Assembly: GCF_029051685.1 (NCBI RefSeq)
Contig: NZ_JAACFT010000053.1
Coordinates: forward strand, 1 to 39,817
DNA: 39,817 bases
Direction of reading: 5' to 3'
Source of the DNA: Bradyrhizobium sp. CSA207
Lineage (GTDB): Bacteria; Pseudomonadota; Alphaproteobacteria; Rhizobiales; Xanthobacteraceae
Part shown: positions 9,170-18,089 of the stretch, piece after piece
Position numbering within the stretch: the first letter of the stretch is position 1
How the letters are laid out: each line of letters starts with the position of its first letter
Position numbers and translations under genes: made by a program
The notes under the pieces: model-generated
Told to the model about the DNA's origin: nothing
What the model saw: the letters and a program-made list of their open reading frames with translations, nothing else
Database searches by the model: none

Positions 9170-9595
9170 TTATGCGTCGTCCCACGGGTTGAGCAGCGGG
9201 ACGTCGAATGCCGCAAAATCCTTCACATTGCGCGTGACGAGCGTGAGGTTGCTTGCGAGCGCGGTTGCGGCAAAGAAGCCATCCATGACGGACAGCGCAA
9301 CGCCGCTTTTGCGGCTCTGCGCCATCAGGTCGCCCCAGCGTTCCGCCACCACGTGGTCGATCGGCAGGGTGCGCCCGGCAAAACGCTCCGGCAGATCGTG
9401 GGAAAGCCAGGCGGCCAGTGCTGCGCGCCGACGGCCGTCCTCCAGCAGTGCGATGCCGCGGCGAAGCTCGGCGATCGATGCCACGCTGATGAACGCACGA
9501 TCCTCGTCGATCGTATCAAGCCATGCCAAGACTTTCGGCGAAGGCGCCGGCCTCTGGACCTCCGATAGCACGTTGGTGTCGAGCAGTAGGTTCAC
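9170..9595 (-). CDS. PIN-domain toxin (VapC/FitB-like)
   Basis: A 141-residue PIN-domain ribonuclease, the toxin of a type II toxin-antitoxin pair. The acidic metal-binding residues are in the expected places: D6 (LLLDTNVLSE), the glutamate of ISVASIAELRRG near residue 43, the aspartate of VMDGFFAATA near residue 104, and the TRNVKDF motif near the end. Length and the ending LLNPWDDA fit the FitB branch. Its ATG overlaps the antitoxin stop by four bases. Tail to tail with glpR, it lies between glpR and glpD on the opposite strand. RNA targets are unknown. Confidence 0.88.
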   Translation of the reverse strand: MNLLLDTNVLSEVQRPAPSPKVLAWLDTIDEDRAFISVASIAELRRGIALLEDGRRRAALAAWLSHDLPERFAGRTLPIDHVVAERWGDLMAQSRKSGVALSVMDGFFAATALASNLTLVTRNVKDFAAFDVPLLNPWDDA

Positions 9596-9867
9596 GGCAT
9601 CTCGTCGCGCGGCGCGTCGTGCACGCGTTCAAGCTCGAGGTCGGCGCTGCGCAACGGCGAAGCCAGCAGGAATTCAGCCAGGGTGCCTTTGCGCGTCGTC
9701 TTGCGCGCCCATTCCTCGGCGGAAACGATCACCGCATTGGGCTTGCCGTGTCGGGTGATGATTTGCGGGCCCGTCTGGGCACGGTCGATCACCTCCGAGA
9801 GCCGGGCCTTGGCGTTGGCAAGCGTCCAGGAGTCGGTCGCCGGTGAGCTAGTGCTGCGTTCTGTCAT
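9592..9867 (-). CDS. Phd/YefM-type antitoxin
   Basis: A 91-residue antitoxin. The N-terminal part (WTLANAKARLSEVIDRAQTG, then PQIITRHGKPNAVIVSAEEW) is the classic Phd/YefM DNA-binding fold. The C-terminal part (LAEFLLASPLRSADLELERV) is the disordered toxin-binding segment. The ATG at 9867 is chosen because the fold begins shortly after it; the upstream frame to 9981 adds a hydrophobic stretch foreign to the family. It is cotranscribed with the PIN toxin (four-base overlap) and would neutralise it and autoregulate the pair. No good ribosome binding site is visible, so the leader may be very short. Confidence 0.85.
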   Translation of the reverse strand: MTERSTSSPATDSWTLANAKARLSEVIDRAQTGPQIITRHGKPNAVIVSAEEWARKTTRKGTLAEFLLASPLRSADLELERVHDAPRDEMP

Positions 9868-9882
9868 GCAGTTCAAGACCAA

Positions 9883-9901
9883 TATGACTAGTCCGACTAT
9901 A
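9883..9901. promoter_or_regulatory. Possible antitoxin operator
   Basis: The palindrome GACTAGTC (9886-9893) and the nearby partial copy GACTAT (9895-9900) lie about 20 bases upstream of the antitoxin ATG, in an AT-richer patch. Phd-type antitoxins usually bind short palindromes over their own promoter. This is a positional guess. Confidence 0.25.
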
Positions 9902-10026
9902 ATGGTCGTCGACGACCTCAAGAGCAATGGTGCTGCCCGAAATCTCTTGAAGCTGCTCATTTCATCATCCCCACCGCCCAAGAAAAAGTTCCGCCTTTCG
10001 CTTCCTTTCTCCTCTCTTTCATCTTG

Positions 10027-10063
10027 CTTTCGTTTTTCGCTGTGATCTAATCAAAAACGAAAG
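10027..10063. promoter_or_regulatory. Inverted repeat before glpD, candidate GlpR operator
   Basis: Perfect 11-base arms CTTTCGTTTTT (10027-10037) and AAAAACGAAAG (10053-10063) flank a 15-base spacer and end 33 bases before the glpD ATG. TTTCG/CGAAA half-sites are typical of DeoR/GlpR-family operators. A possible -10 (TCTAAT) lies in the spacer, so binding would block transcription of the whole glpD-glpV operon. The assignment to GlpR is inferred. The hairpin could alternatively form in RNA. Confidence 0.5.
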
Positions 10064-10096
10064 TAACCGCTCGACGGAACGAGCGGCCGCCGGGGG

Positions 10097-11647
10097 ATGC
10101 GTCTGTTGGAGCGTATATTCGACCTCGCCATTATCGGAGGCGGTGTTAACGGCTGCGGCATCGCGCGCGACGCGGTGGGCCGCGGCAACAGCGTTTTCCT
10201 GTGCGAAATGAACGATCTGGCCAGCGGGACGTCGTCCTGGTCGACCAAGCTCGTGCACGGCGGCCTGCGCTATCTCGAATATTACGAGTTTCGCCTGGTC
10301 CGCGAGGCACTGATCGAGCGCGAGATTCTCTGGGGCATCGCGCCCCATATCATCCGCCCCCTGCGTTTCGTTCTGCCGCATCATTCGGGCCTGCGCCCGG
10401 CCTGGCTGCTGCGGCTCGGCCTGTTCCTCTACGATCACATCGGCGGCCGGCATCTGTTGCCGGCGACCCGTTCGGTCGATCTCAGACGTGACGAGGTCGG
10501 TCGTCCGCTGATCCCGAATCGCTACACCCGCGCGTTCGAATATTCCGACTGTTTCGTCGATGACGCCCGCCTGGTCGTGCTCAACGCGCGCGATGCCGCC
10601 GACAAGGGCGCCGAGATCCGCACCCGCACCCGCGCCAGCGAGATCCGCCAGGCCGACGGCATCTGGACCGTGAGCATGGTCGACACGCTGACCGGTGCCC
10701 GCTCGTCGATCCAGGCTCGCGCGCTGGTCAATGCCGGCGGACCCTGGGTCGAGGACGTGCTCGGCCGCGGTGCCGGCGTCAATGCCAAGGCCAAGGTACG
10801 CCTGGTGCAGGGCTCGCACATCGTGGTCAAGAAGCTCTACGACCACGACCGCGCCTACATGTTCCAGAACGCGGACGGCCGCATCATCTTCGTCATTCCC
10901 TATCAGGACGATTTCACGTTGATCGGCACCACCGACCGCGATTATGATGGCGATCCCTCCAAGGTGAAGGCGACGACCGAGGAGATCCAATATCTCTGCA
11001 CAGCGGCGAGCGAATATCTGGCCAAGCCGGTGACGCCTGACGACGTGGTCTGGACCTATTCCGGCGTGCGTCCGCTCTATGACGACGGCGCCAGCGAAGC
11101 CAAGGCCGCCACCCGCGACTACGTGTTCGAGCTCGACATGCCCGGCGGCGCGCCGCTGCTGTCGATCTACGGCGGCAAGATCACGACCTATCGCCGCCTC
11201 GCCGAAGAGGCGCTGGAGCGGCTCGCGCCACATCTTCACAGCGCCAAGGCGCGCGAGGGCTGGACCGGCAAATGGCCGCTGCCCGGCGGCGACATGGGCG
11301 TGTCCGATGTCGAAGGCCTGATCGCGGAGCTCCAGCGCGGCTATCCCTTCCTCAGCCACGCGCACGCGCGGCGTCTGGCGCGCGCCTATGGCACCCGTGC
11401 CATCAAGCTGCTCGGCGATGCCAAATCGGCAGCCGATCTCGGCCAGCCCTTCGGCGCGACGCTGACCGAGCGCGAGGTCTGCTACCTCATGGCCAACGAA
11501 TGGGCCGTCACCGCCGAGGACATCGTCTGGCGCCGTTCCAAGCTCGGCCTGCGACTATCTGCTGACGAGATCGCGGGCCTGGACGACTGGATTGCAACCC
11601 ACGCCGTGCCGCAAAATCCCCTGCTGGAAGCAGGAGGACGCTCATGA
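10097..11647 (+). CDS. glpD: Aerobic glycerol-3-phosphate dehydrogenase
   Basis: A 516-residue membrane-associated flavoprotein that oxidises glycerol-3-phosphate to dihydroxyacetone phosphate and passes electrons to quinone. The FAD-binding motif is at the N-terminus (FDLAIIGGGVNGCGIARDA). The adjoining GTSSWSTKLVHGGLRYLEYY and IGTTDRDYDGDP segments are hallmark GlpD sequences, and a C-terminal GlpD cap domain follows. Length matches the family norm of about 500-520. It opens the glycerol operon and overlaps glpS by four bases (ATGA). No glycerol kinase gene lies in this window, so phosphorylation must be encoded elsewhere. Confidence 0.96.
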   Translation: MRLLERIFDLAIIGGGVNGCGIARDAVGRGNSVFLCEMNDLASGTSSWSTKLVHGGLRYLEYYEFRLVREALIEREILWGIAPHIIRPLRFVLPHHSGLRPAWLLRLGLFLYDHIGGRHLLPATRSVDLRRDEVGRPLIPNRYTRAFEYSDCFVDDARLVVLNARDAADKGAEIRTRTRASEIRQADGIWTVSMVDTLTGARSSIQARALVNAGGPWVEDVLGRGAGVNAKAKVRLVQGSHIVVKKLYDHDRAYMFQNADGRIIFVIPYQDDFTLIGTTDRDYDGDPSKVKATTEEIQYLCTAASEYLAKPVTPDDVVWTYSGVRPLYDDGASEAKAATRDYVFELDMPGGAPLLSIYGGKITTYRRLAEEALERLAPHLHSAKAREGWTGKWPLPGGDMGVSDVEGLIAELQRGYPFLSHAHARRLARAYGTRAIKLLGDAKSAADLGQPFGATLTEREVCYLMANEWAVTAEDIVWRRSKLGLRLSADEIAGLDDWIATHAVPQNPLLEAGGRS

Positions 11648-12723
11648 CTGTGACGCTCGATCACGTGACGCGCTCCGTCGAGGGAGTTCCGCATATTCGC
11701 GACGTCTCGCTGACGCTCGAGAGTGGCACGCTCAACGTGCTGCTCGGGCCGACGCTGTCCGGCAAGACCTCGATCATGCGGCTGCTCGCCGGTCTCGACA
11801 AGCCGACCGCGGGCAAGGTGCTGGTCGACGGCAAGGACGTCACCGGCGCCGATGTGCGCCAGCGTTCGGTGGCGATGGTCTACCAGCAATTCATCAATTA
11901 CCCATCGCTCACGGTCTATGAGAACATTGCCTCGCCGCTGCGCGTGCAGGGCAAGCCGCGCGCGGAGATCGAGAAGCGCGTCGCGGAGGCCGCAAGGCTG
12001 CTCAGGCTCGAGCCGTACCTGAAGCGCACACCGCTCCAGCTCTCCGGTGGCCAGCAGCAGCGCACTGCGATCGCGCGCGCGCTGGTCAAGGGTGCCGATC
12101 TCGTGCTGCTCGACGAGCCGCTCGCCAATCTCGATTACAAGCTGCGGGAGGAGCTGCGGACCGAGCTGCCGCGCATCTTCGAGGCGTCCGGCGCGATCTT
12201 CGTCTATGCCACTACCGAGCCGACCGAGGCGCTGCTGCTCGGCGGCAACACGGTCTGCATGTGGGAGGGCCGGGCGCTCCAGATCGGCGAGACGCCCAAC
12301 GTCTACCGCCGGCCGCAGACGCTGCGGGTTGCGCAGGTGTTCTCCGATCCGCCGCTCAACCTCGTCGGCATCGAGAAGAAGAATGGCTCCGTGCAATATG
12401 CGGGAGGCATCGCCGCGCCGGCGTCTGGTCTCTATTCGACGCTGGCCGACGGCGCCTATCGCGTCGGTTTTCGTGCGCATCAGCTTGCGCTCGCCAATGG
12501 CGAGACTGACCGCCACGCCTTCCATGCCACGGTGACGGTGACCGAGATCACCGGTTCGGAGAGTTTCGTGCATTTGACCCGCGACGGATCGAATTGGGTT
12601 GCGGTGCTTCACGGCGTGCACGAGTTCGAGCCCGGCCAGACCATCGATGCCGTGCTCGATCCCAACGACGTTTTTGTCTTCGATGCTGCTGACCGGCTGG
12701 TCGCGGCACCGGGCAATTCTTGA
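11644..12723 (+). CDS. glpS: Glycerol ABC transporter ATPase 1
   Basis: A 359-residue nucleotide-binding subunit of a glycerol importer, with a C-terminal MalK-like regulatory domain after about residue 235. Walker A is GPTLSGKT (35-42), the signature LSGGQ (133-137) is intact, and Walker B is LVLLDEP (D157, E158). The switch histidine is missing: where TH is expected in the H-loop the protein reads ATTEPTEA, placing Thr191 at the histidine position. This complements the defect in its partner GlpT. It overlaps glpD by four bases and precedes glpT by 12 bases. The gene order glpD-S-T-P-Q-U-V is as described for Rhizobium leguminosarum glycerol uptake. Confidence 0.92.
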   Translation: MTVTLDHVTRSVEGVPHIRDVSLTLESGTLNVLLGPTLSGKTSIMRLLAGLDKPTAGKVLVDGKDVTGADVRQRSVAMVYQQFINYPSLTVYENIASPLRVQGKPRAEIEKRVAEAARLLRLEPYLKRTPLQLSGGQQQRTAIARALVKGADLVLLDEPLANLDYKLREELRTELPRIFEASGAIFVYATTEPTEALLLGGNTVCMWEGRALQIGETPNVYRRPQTLRVAQVFSDPPLNLVGIEKKNGSVQYAGGIAAPASGLYSTLADGAYRVGFRAHQLALANGETDRHAFHATVTVTEITGSESFVHLTRDGSNWVAVLHGVHEFEPGQTIDAVLDPNDVFVFDAADRLVAAPGNS

Positions 12724-12735
12724 GGGGGATGCGCC

Positions 12736-13821
12736 ATGGCCCGCATTGACCTCGTCGACCTCGCCCACTCCTACGGCGGCAATGATGCGCCGCAGGACAG
12801 CTTTGCGCTGAAACCGGTGACCATGACCTGGCGGCAGGGCGGCGCCTATGCGCTGCTCGGGCCGTCCGGCTGCGGCAAGACCACGCTGCTCAACGTCATT
12901 TCCGGCATCATCACGCCGTCCCGCGGAAGAATCCTGTTCGACGGCGACGACATCACACCGCTGTCAACCCAGAAGCGCAACATCGCCCAGGTGTTCCAGT
13001 TTCCGGTGATCTACGACACCATGACGGTGGGGCAGAACCTGGCGTTTCCGTTGAAGAATCGCGGCGTGCCAAGGGCCGAGATCGACAAGCGCGTCGCCGA
13101 GATCGGCCGTCTGCTCGATCTCGAACCCTATCTCAATCGCAAGGCCACGCGCCTCACCGCCGACGCCAAGCAGAAGATCTCGCTCGGCCGCGGTCTCGTC
13201 CGCTCCGACGTTGCCGCCGTGCTGTTTGACGAGCCCCTGACGGTAATCGATCCCGAGCTGAAATGGCAGCTCCGCTCGAAGCTGAAGGCGCTGCATCGCG
13301 AGCTCGACCTCACCATGATCTACGTCACCCACGACCAGACCGAGGCGCTGACATTCGCCGATACCGTGGTCGTCATGCATGACGGCCGGGTGGTGCAGAG
13401 CGGCACGCCGGCCGAGCTGTTCGACAAACCGGCGCACACCTTCGTCGGCTATTTCATCGGCTCGCCCGGCATGAACATCCTGCCGGCCGAGGTGAGGGGA
13501 CGCGAAGCGCGGATCGGCGGCCATGTCATTGCGCTCAACCGCAGCTATGACAGCCTGCCGGCGGGCGCGAAGATCGAGATCGGCGTGCGTCCGGAATTCG
13601 TCGATGCGGTCACGCCGGCACCCGGCCTGCTGACCGCGAAGATCGATCGCATCGACGATCTCGGCCGCATCCGCTTCGCGCGCGTCCGCGTCGGCGATGC
13701 CAAGCTCGCGGCGCGCTCGCCGGCGGGCTTTACCAGCTCGGACGGCACGGCCGGGCTGAAATTCGATCCGTCGCACGTTCACGTCTATGCCGACAGCCTT
13801 CTGGTGGAGGGAGCCGCCTGA
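12736..13821 (+). CDS. glpT: Glycerol ABC transporter ATPase 2, degenerate signature
   Basis: A 361-residue second ATPase of the glycerol importer, with a C-terminal OB-type regulatory domain. Walker A (GPSGCGKT, 42-49), Walker B (AVLFDEP, E166) and the switch histidine (YVTHDQTEA, H199) are all present. The ABC signature LSGGQ is replaced by LTADA at 140-144. It therefore supplies a good nucleotide-binding face but a poor signature face, the mirror image of GlpS. AGGGGGATG lies just upstream of its start, and its stop overlaps the start of glpP by one base. This GlpT is unrelated to the E. coli glycerol-3-phosphate antiporter of the same name. Confidence 0.91.
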   Translation: MARIDLVDLAHSYGGNDAPQDSFALKPVTMTWRQGGAYALLGPSGCGKTTLLNVISGIITPSRGRILFDGDDITPLSTQKRNIAQVFQFPVIYDTMTVGQNLAFPLKNRGVPRAEIDKRVAEIGRLLDLEPYLNRKATRLTADAKQKISLGRGLVRSDVAAVLFDEPLTVIDPELKWQLRSKLKALHRELDLTMIYVTHDQTEALTFADTVVVMHDGRVVQSGTPAELFDKPAHTFVGYFIGSPGMNILPAEVRGREARIGGHVIALNRSYDSLPAGAKIEIGVRPEFVDAVTPAPGLLTAKIDRIDDLGRIRFARVRVGDAKLAARSPAGFTSSDGTAGLKFDPSHVHVYADSLLVEGAA

Positions 13822-14794
13822 TGGACAAGACCGTCAACCAAAAAGCCTGGTTCCTGGTAGCGCCGGTATTCCTGGTCGTCGCCTTCTCGGCGGTGCTGCC
13901 GCTGATGACGGTGGTGAACTATTCGATGCAGGACACCTTCGGCAACAACCAGTTCTTCTGGAATGGCGTCGGCTGGTTCAAGGAGCTGCTCGATCCCTCG
14001 ACCGATCTCGGCGGCCGCTTCCTGGCCTCGCTCGGGCGCAATCTGTTCTTCTCGCTGGTGATCCTTGCCATCGAGGTGCCGCTCGGCATCGTCGTCGCGC
14101 TGTCGATGCCGCGCCAGGGTTGGACGGTGGCGGCCTGTCTCGTCATCCTCGCACTGCCACTGCTGATTCCGTGGAACGTGGTCGGCACGATCTGGCAGAT
14201 TTTCGGCCGCCCCGACATCGGCCTGCTCGGCTATGTCCTCAACGCCATCGGCATCGACTATAATTACGTCTCCAACGACATCGACGCCTGGGTCACCGTG
14301 ATCGTGATGGACGTCTGGCACTGGACCAGCCTGGTTGCGCTGCTCTGCTATGCCGGGTTGAAGTCGATTCCGGAGGCCTATTACCAGGCCGCGCAGATCG
14401 ACGGCGCCTCGCGCTGGGCCGTGTTCAACGCGATCCAGCTGCCCAAGATGAACCGTGTGCTGCTGATCGCGGTGCTGCTGCGCTTCATGGACTCGTTCAT
14501 GATCTACACCGAACCCTTCGTCGTCACCGGTGGCGGGCCGGGCAACTCGACCACCTTCGTGTCGATCGAGCTCGTCAAGATCGCGCTCGGCCAGTTCGAC
14601 CTCGGCAAGGCCGCCGCGCTGTCGCTGGTCTACAATCTGATCATCCTGATCGTCTGCTGGATCTTCTACACCGTCATGACCAATGCCGGCGCCGAGCGCA
14701 AAGTCCAGGCGGAGAGCGAGCCGGCGGTGGATTTCAAGGCTTCGGCCGGGCTCAAGCCCGTGCCCGCACTCAAGCCAAAGGAAGGAGTGGCCTG

Positions 14795-14795
<1 letters not shown>
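13821..14795 (+). CDS. glpP: Glycerol ABC transporter permease 1
   Basis: A 324-residue inner-membrane permease of the MalF/UgpA class. It starts with a membrane segment (WFLVAPVFLVVAFSAVLPLM) and has about six in all. The EAA coupling loop is present (YYQAAQIDGASRWAVFNAIQ), which contacts the ATPases. The C-terminus extends beyond the last helix as a roughly 40-residue hydrophilic tail (AERKVQAESEPAVDFKASAG..), longer than usual and probably cytoplasmic. Starts and stops overlap with glpT and glpQ (TGATG each), indicating tight translational coupling. Confidence 0.93.
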
Positions 14796-15601
<806 letters not shown>

Positions 15602-15650
15602 GCGCATGATCCCGAAAAATGGAAGCCGGTTTTCGGACCAGATCATGCGC
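15602..15650. repeat. Palindromic repeat inside the glp operon
   Basis: Outer arms GCGCATGATC (15602-15611) and GATCATGCGC (15641-15650) are perfect complements, and inner arms CCGAAAA (15612-15618) and TTTTCGG (15630-15636) continue the hairpin. From memory this matches a palindromic element scattered widely in Bradyrhizobium and related genomes. It begins on the base after the glpQ stop and ends 14 bases before the glpU start, so it will be transcribed within the operon mRNA. Confidence 0.85.
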
Positions 15651-15664
15651 AAGGAGTAGGGCTT

Positions 15665-15994
15665 ATGGAATCCATCGCATGGATGGCCTGGACGCTGCCG
15701 ACCGCGATTTTCTTCGCGGCGCTCGCCTGCACGCTCGCCGTGATGACCTGGCTCGCCGCGGTCTATCCCGAGGCCGAGCGCGTCGGCGTGCTGCGCATTC
15801 CGACCACGCGCGGCGATCGCCTGTTCATCTCGCTGATCACGGCTGCGGTCATCCATCTCTTGTGGATCGCCTTCGTCGGCACCGACGCGCTGGCCACGCT
15901 ACCAATCGGCGAGGAGGGCATTGAGATTTCGCGCCTGTGGCTCGCATCAGGAATTTCGCTTGTCACGGCCGTGCTCATTTTTCGCACGGTCTAG
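15665..15994 (+). CDS. glpU: Small membrane protein of the glycerol transporter (DUF2160)
   Basis: A 109-residue protein with three predicted membrane segments (around WTLPTAIFFAALACTLAV, LFISLITAAVIHLLWIAFV and LASGISLVTAVLIF) joined by charged loops. It resembles the DUF2160 family and sits exactly where rhizobial glycerol operons carry glpU, between the permease and the binding protein. AAGGAG lies nine bases before the ATG. Its job is not known; an accessory subunit of the importer is the obvious inference. The alternative, a passenger gene, is less likely given the conserved position. Confidence 0.82.
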   Translation: MESIAWMAWTLPTAIFFAALACTLAVMTWLAAVYPEAERVGVLRIPTTRGDRLFISLITAAVIHLLWIAFVGTDALATLPIGEEGIEISRLWLASGISLVTAVLIFRTV

Positions 15995-16067
15995 CTCGCG
16001 AAGGGACGGCCAGATCCGGGAGCAACCCGGGCCTGTATAAAGTTTGTCGCTGCAACGGAGGAACAAC

Positions 16068-17864
16068 ATGCGGCAGTTTAGGAGAAGGGAACGTCCATTG
16101 ACCAAGAGCAATTTTCTGACCATGTCGAGCGCCGCCGCGCTTATCGCGGTGTCGTTCGCCGTCTCGGCGCCGGTCCGCGCCGCCGACGACGCTGCGATCC
16201 AGAAGTGGATCGCGGAATTCCAGCCCTCGACGCTGTCGAAGGAAGACCAGAAGAAGGAGCTGGAGTGGTTTGCCAAAGCCGCCGAGCCCTTCAAGGGCAT
16301 GGAGATCAACGTCGTCTCCGAGACCATCACGACCCACGAATATGAGTCGCAGACGCTGGCCAAGGCGTTCTCCGAACTTACCGGTATCAAGCTCAAGCAC
16401 GACATCATCCAGGAAGGTGACGTGGTCGAGAAGCTGCAGACCCAGATGCAGTCCGGCAAGAACGTCTATGACGGCTGGATCAACGACTCCGATCTGATCG
16501 GCACGCACTTCCGCTACGGCCAGACCATCGCGCTGTCGGACTACATGACCGGTGAGGGCAAGGACGTCACCGACCCCATGCTCGAGGTCAACGACTTCAT
16601 CGGCAAGTCCTTTGGCACCGCACCGGACGGCAAGCTCTATCAGCTGCCCGACCAGCAGTTCGCCAACCTCTACTGGTTCCGCTACGACTGGTTCACCAAC
16701 CCCGACTACAAGGCCAAGTTCAAGGCCAAGTATGGCTACGAGCTCGGCGTGCCCGTGAACTGGTCCGCCTATGAGGACATCGCCGAGTTCTTCACCAACG
16801 ACATCAAGGAGATCAACGGCGTCAAGGTCTACGGCCATATGGACTATGGCAAGAAGGACCCCTCGCTCGGATGGCGGTTCACCGACGCCTGGCTGTCGAT
16901 GGCCGGCAACGGTGACAAGGGCATTCCGAACGGTCTGCCGGTCGACGAGTGGGGCATCCGCATGGAAGGCTGCCGTCCGGTCGGCTCCTCGGTCGAACGT
17001 GGTGGCGACACCAACGGCCCGGCCGCGGTCTACTCGATCACGAAGTATCTGGACTGGATGAAGAAGTATGCTCCGCCGCAGGCGCAGGGCATGACTTTCT
17101 CCGAATCTGGTCCGGTGCCGGCGCAGGGCAATATCGCCCAGCAGATGTTCTGGTACACCGCCTTCACCGCCGACATGGTGAAGCCGGGCATCGCCGTGAT
17201 GAACGCGGACGGTACGCCGAAGTGGCGTATGGCTCCATCGCCGCATGGCGCGTACTGGAAAGAAGGCATGAAGCTCGGCTACCAGGACGCTGGTTCCCTC
17301 ACGCTTCTGAAGTCGACCCCCGCGGATCGCCGCAAGGCGGCCTGGCTCTATCTCCAGTTCATCGTCTCGAAGACGGTGTCGCTGAAGAAGAGCCATGTCG
17401 GTCTCACCTTCGTCCGTGAGTCCGACATCTGGGACAAGTCGTTCACGGAGCGAGCGCCGAAGCTCGGCGGCCTGATCGAGTTCTACCGCTCGCCCGCGCG
17501 CGTGCAGTGGACCCCGACCGGCAACAACGTGCCCGACTATCCGAAGCTGGCGCAGCTCTGGTGGCAGAATATCGGCGATGCGTCGTCCGGTACAAAGACG
17601 CCGCAAGCTGCGATGGACTCGCTTGCCGCAGCTCAGGACTCCGTCATGGAACGCCTGGAGAAGTCAGGCGTGCAGGGTGCTTGCGGTCCGAAGCTGCACA
17701 AGAAGGAAACGGCCGAGTACTGGTTCGCCAAGGCCCAGAAGGACGGCACGATTGCTCCTCAGCGCAAGCTCGCCAACGAGAAGCCGAAGGGCGAGACGGT
17801 CGACTACGACACGCTGATCAAGTCGTGGCCGGCAACCCCGCCCAAGCGCGCCTCGCTGCAGTAA
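16068..17864 (+). CDS. glpV: Glycerol ABC transporter substrate-binding protein
   Basis: A 598-residue periplasmic binding protein, larger than most sugar-binding proteins (about 400-450) but in line with this subfamily. The N-terminus is a signal peptide with a basic start (MRQFRRRERPLTKSN) and hydrophobic core, cleaved near PVRAAD. The family 1 solute-binding fold follows. The ATG at 16068 is chosen because GGAGG lies six bases upstream; an earlier frame from 16044 has no such site. A CCGGG..CCCGG hairpin lies upstream around 16015-16035 and may favour expression of this gene over its operon mates. A strong terminator follows. Confidence 0.92.
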   Translation: MRQFRRRERPLTKSNFLTMSSAAALIAVSFAVSAPVRAADDAAIQKWIAEFQPSTLSKEDQKKELEWFAKAAEPFKGMEINVVSETITTHEYESQTLAKAFSELTGIKLKHDIIQEGDVVEKLQTQMQSGKNVYDGWINDSDLIGTHFRYGQTIALSDYMTGEGKDVTDPMLEVNDFIGKSFGTAPDGKLYQLPDQQFANLYWFRYDWFTNPDYKAKFKAKYGYELGVPVNWSAYEDIAEFFTNDIKEINGVKVYGHMDYGKKDPSLGWRFTDAWLSMAGNGDKGIPNGLPVDEWGIRMEGCRPVGSSVERGGDTNGPAAVYSITKYLDWMKKYAPPQAQGMTFSESGPVPAQGNIAQQMFWYTAFTADMVKPGIAVMNADGTPKWRMAPSPHGAYWKEGMKLGYQDAGSLTLLKSTPADRRKAAWLYLQFIVSKTVSLKKSHVGLTFVRESDIWDKSFTERAPKLGGLIEFYRSPARVQWTPTGNNVPDYPKLAQLWWQNIGDASSGTKTPQAAMDSLAAAQDSVMERLEKSGVQGACGPKLHKKETAEYWFAKAQKDGTIAPQRKLANEKPKGETVDYDTLIKSWPATPPKRASLQ

Positions 17865-17883
17865 GATACATCTCATAACCACG

Positions 17884-17917
17884 AAAGGCCGGGAGAAGTC
17901 CCGGCCTTTTTTCTTTT
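17884..17917 (+). terminator. Rho-independent terminator of the glp operon
   Basis: Perfect 10-base stem AAGGCCGGGA / TCCCGGCCTT (17885-17894 and 17899-17908) with loop GAAG, followed by a T tract (TTTTTTCTTTT). It lies 20 bases after the glpV stop. Confidence 0.93.
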
Positions 17918-17948
17918 CGCCTGGCGCACCGCGCTCTCGATTCCCCTC

Positions 17949-18074
17949 CGCTGTCATCGTCCGCCTTGTGCGCACTTGCGCACTGGGGCGGACGATCCAG
18001 TACGCCGCGGCCCCTCGATTGAATCGCTCTGCCGGTGGTTACTGGATGCCCCGCCTGCGCGGGGCATGACAGCG
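17949..18074. repeat. Intergenic inverted repeat (TGTCATCGTCCG family), copy 1
   Basis: Outer ends CGCTGTCAT (17949-17957) and ATGACAGCG (18066-18074) are complementary. Within lie GTCCGCC..GGCGGAC, CCAGTA..TACTGG, and the hairpin CCCCGC..GCGGGG. The same modules recur at 19984 and 25573. It separates the convergent glpV and ene-reductase genes. Confidence 0.85.
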
Positions 18075-18089
18075 TATGATTTGACGAGA

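Noticed and set aside
10019..12768. Two long minus-strand frames over glpD and glpS
   Set aside because: Both are shadows of coding genes with full catalytic motifs on the plus strand.
15975..17606. 543-codon minus-strand open frame
   Set aside because: It is antisense to glpV, whose signal peptide, ribosome binding site and terminator are clear.
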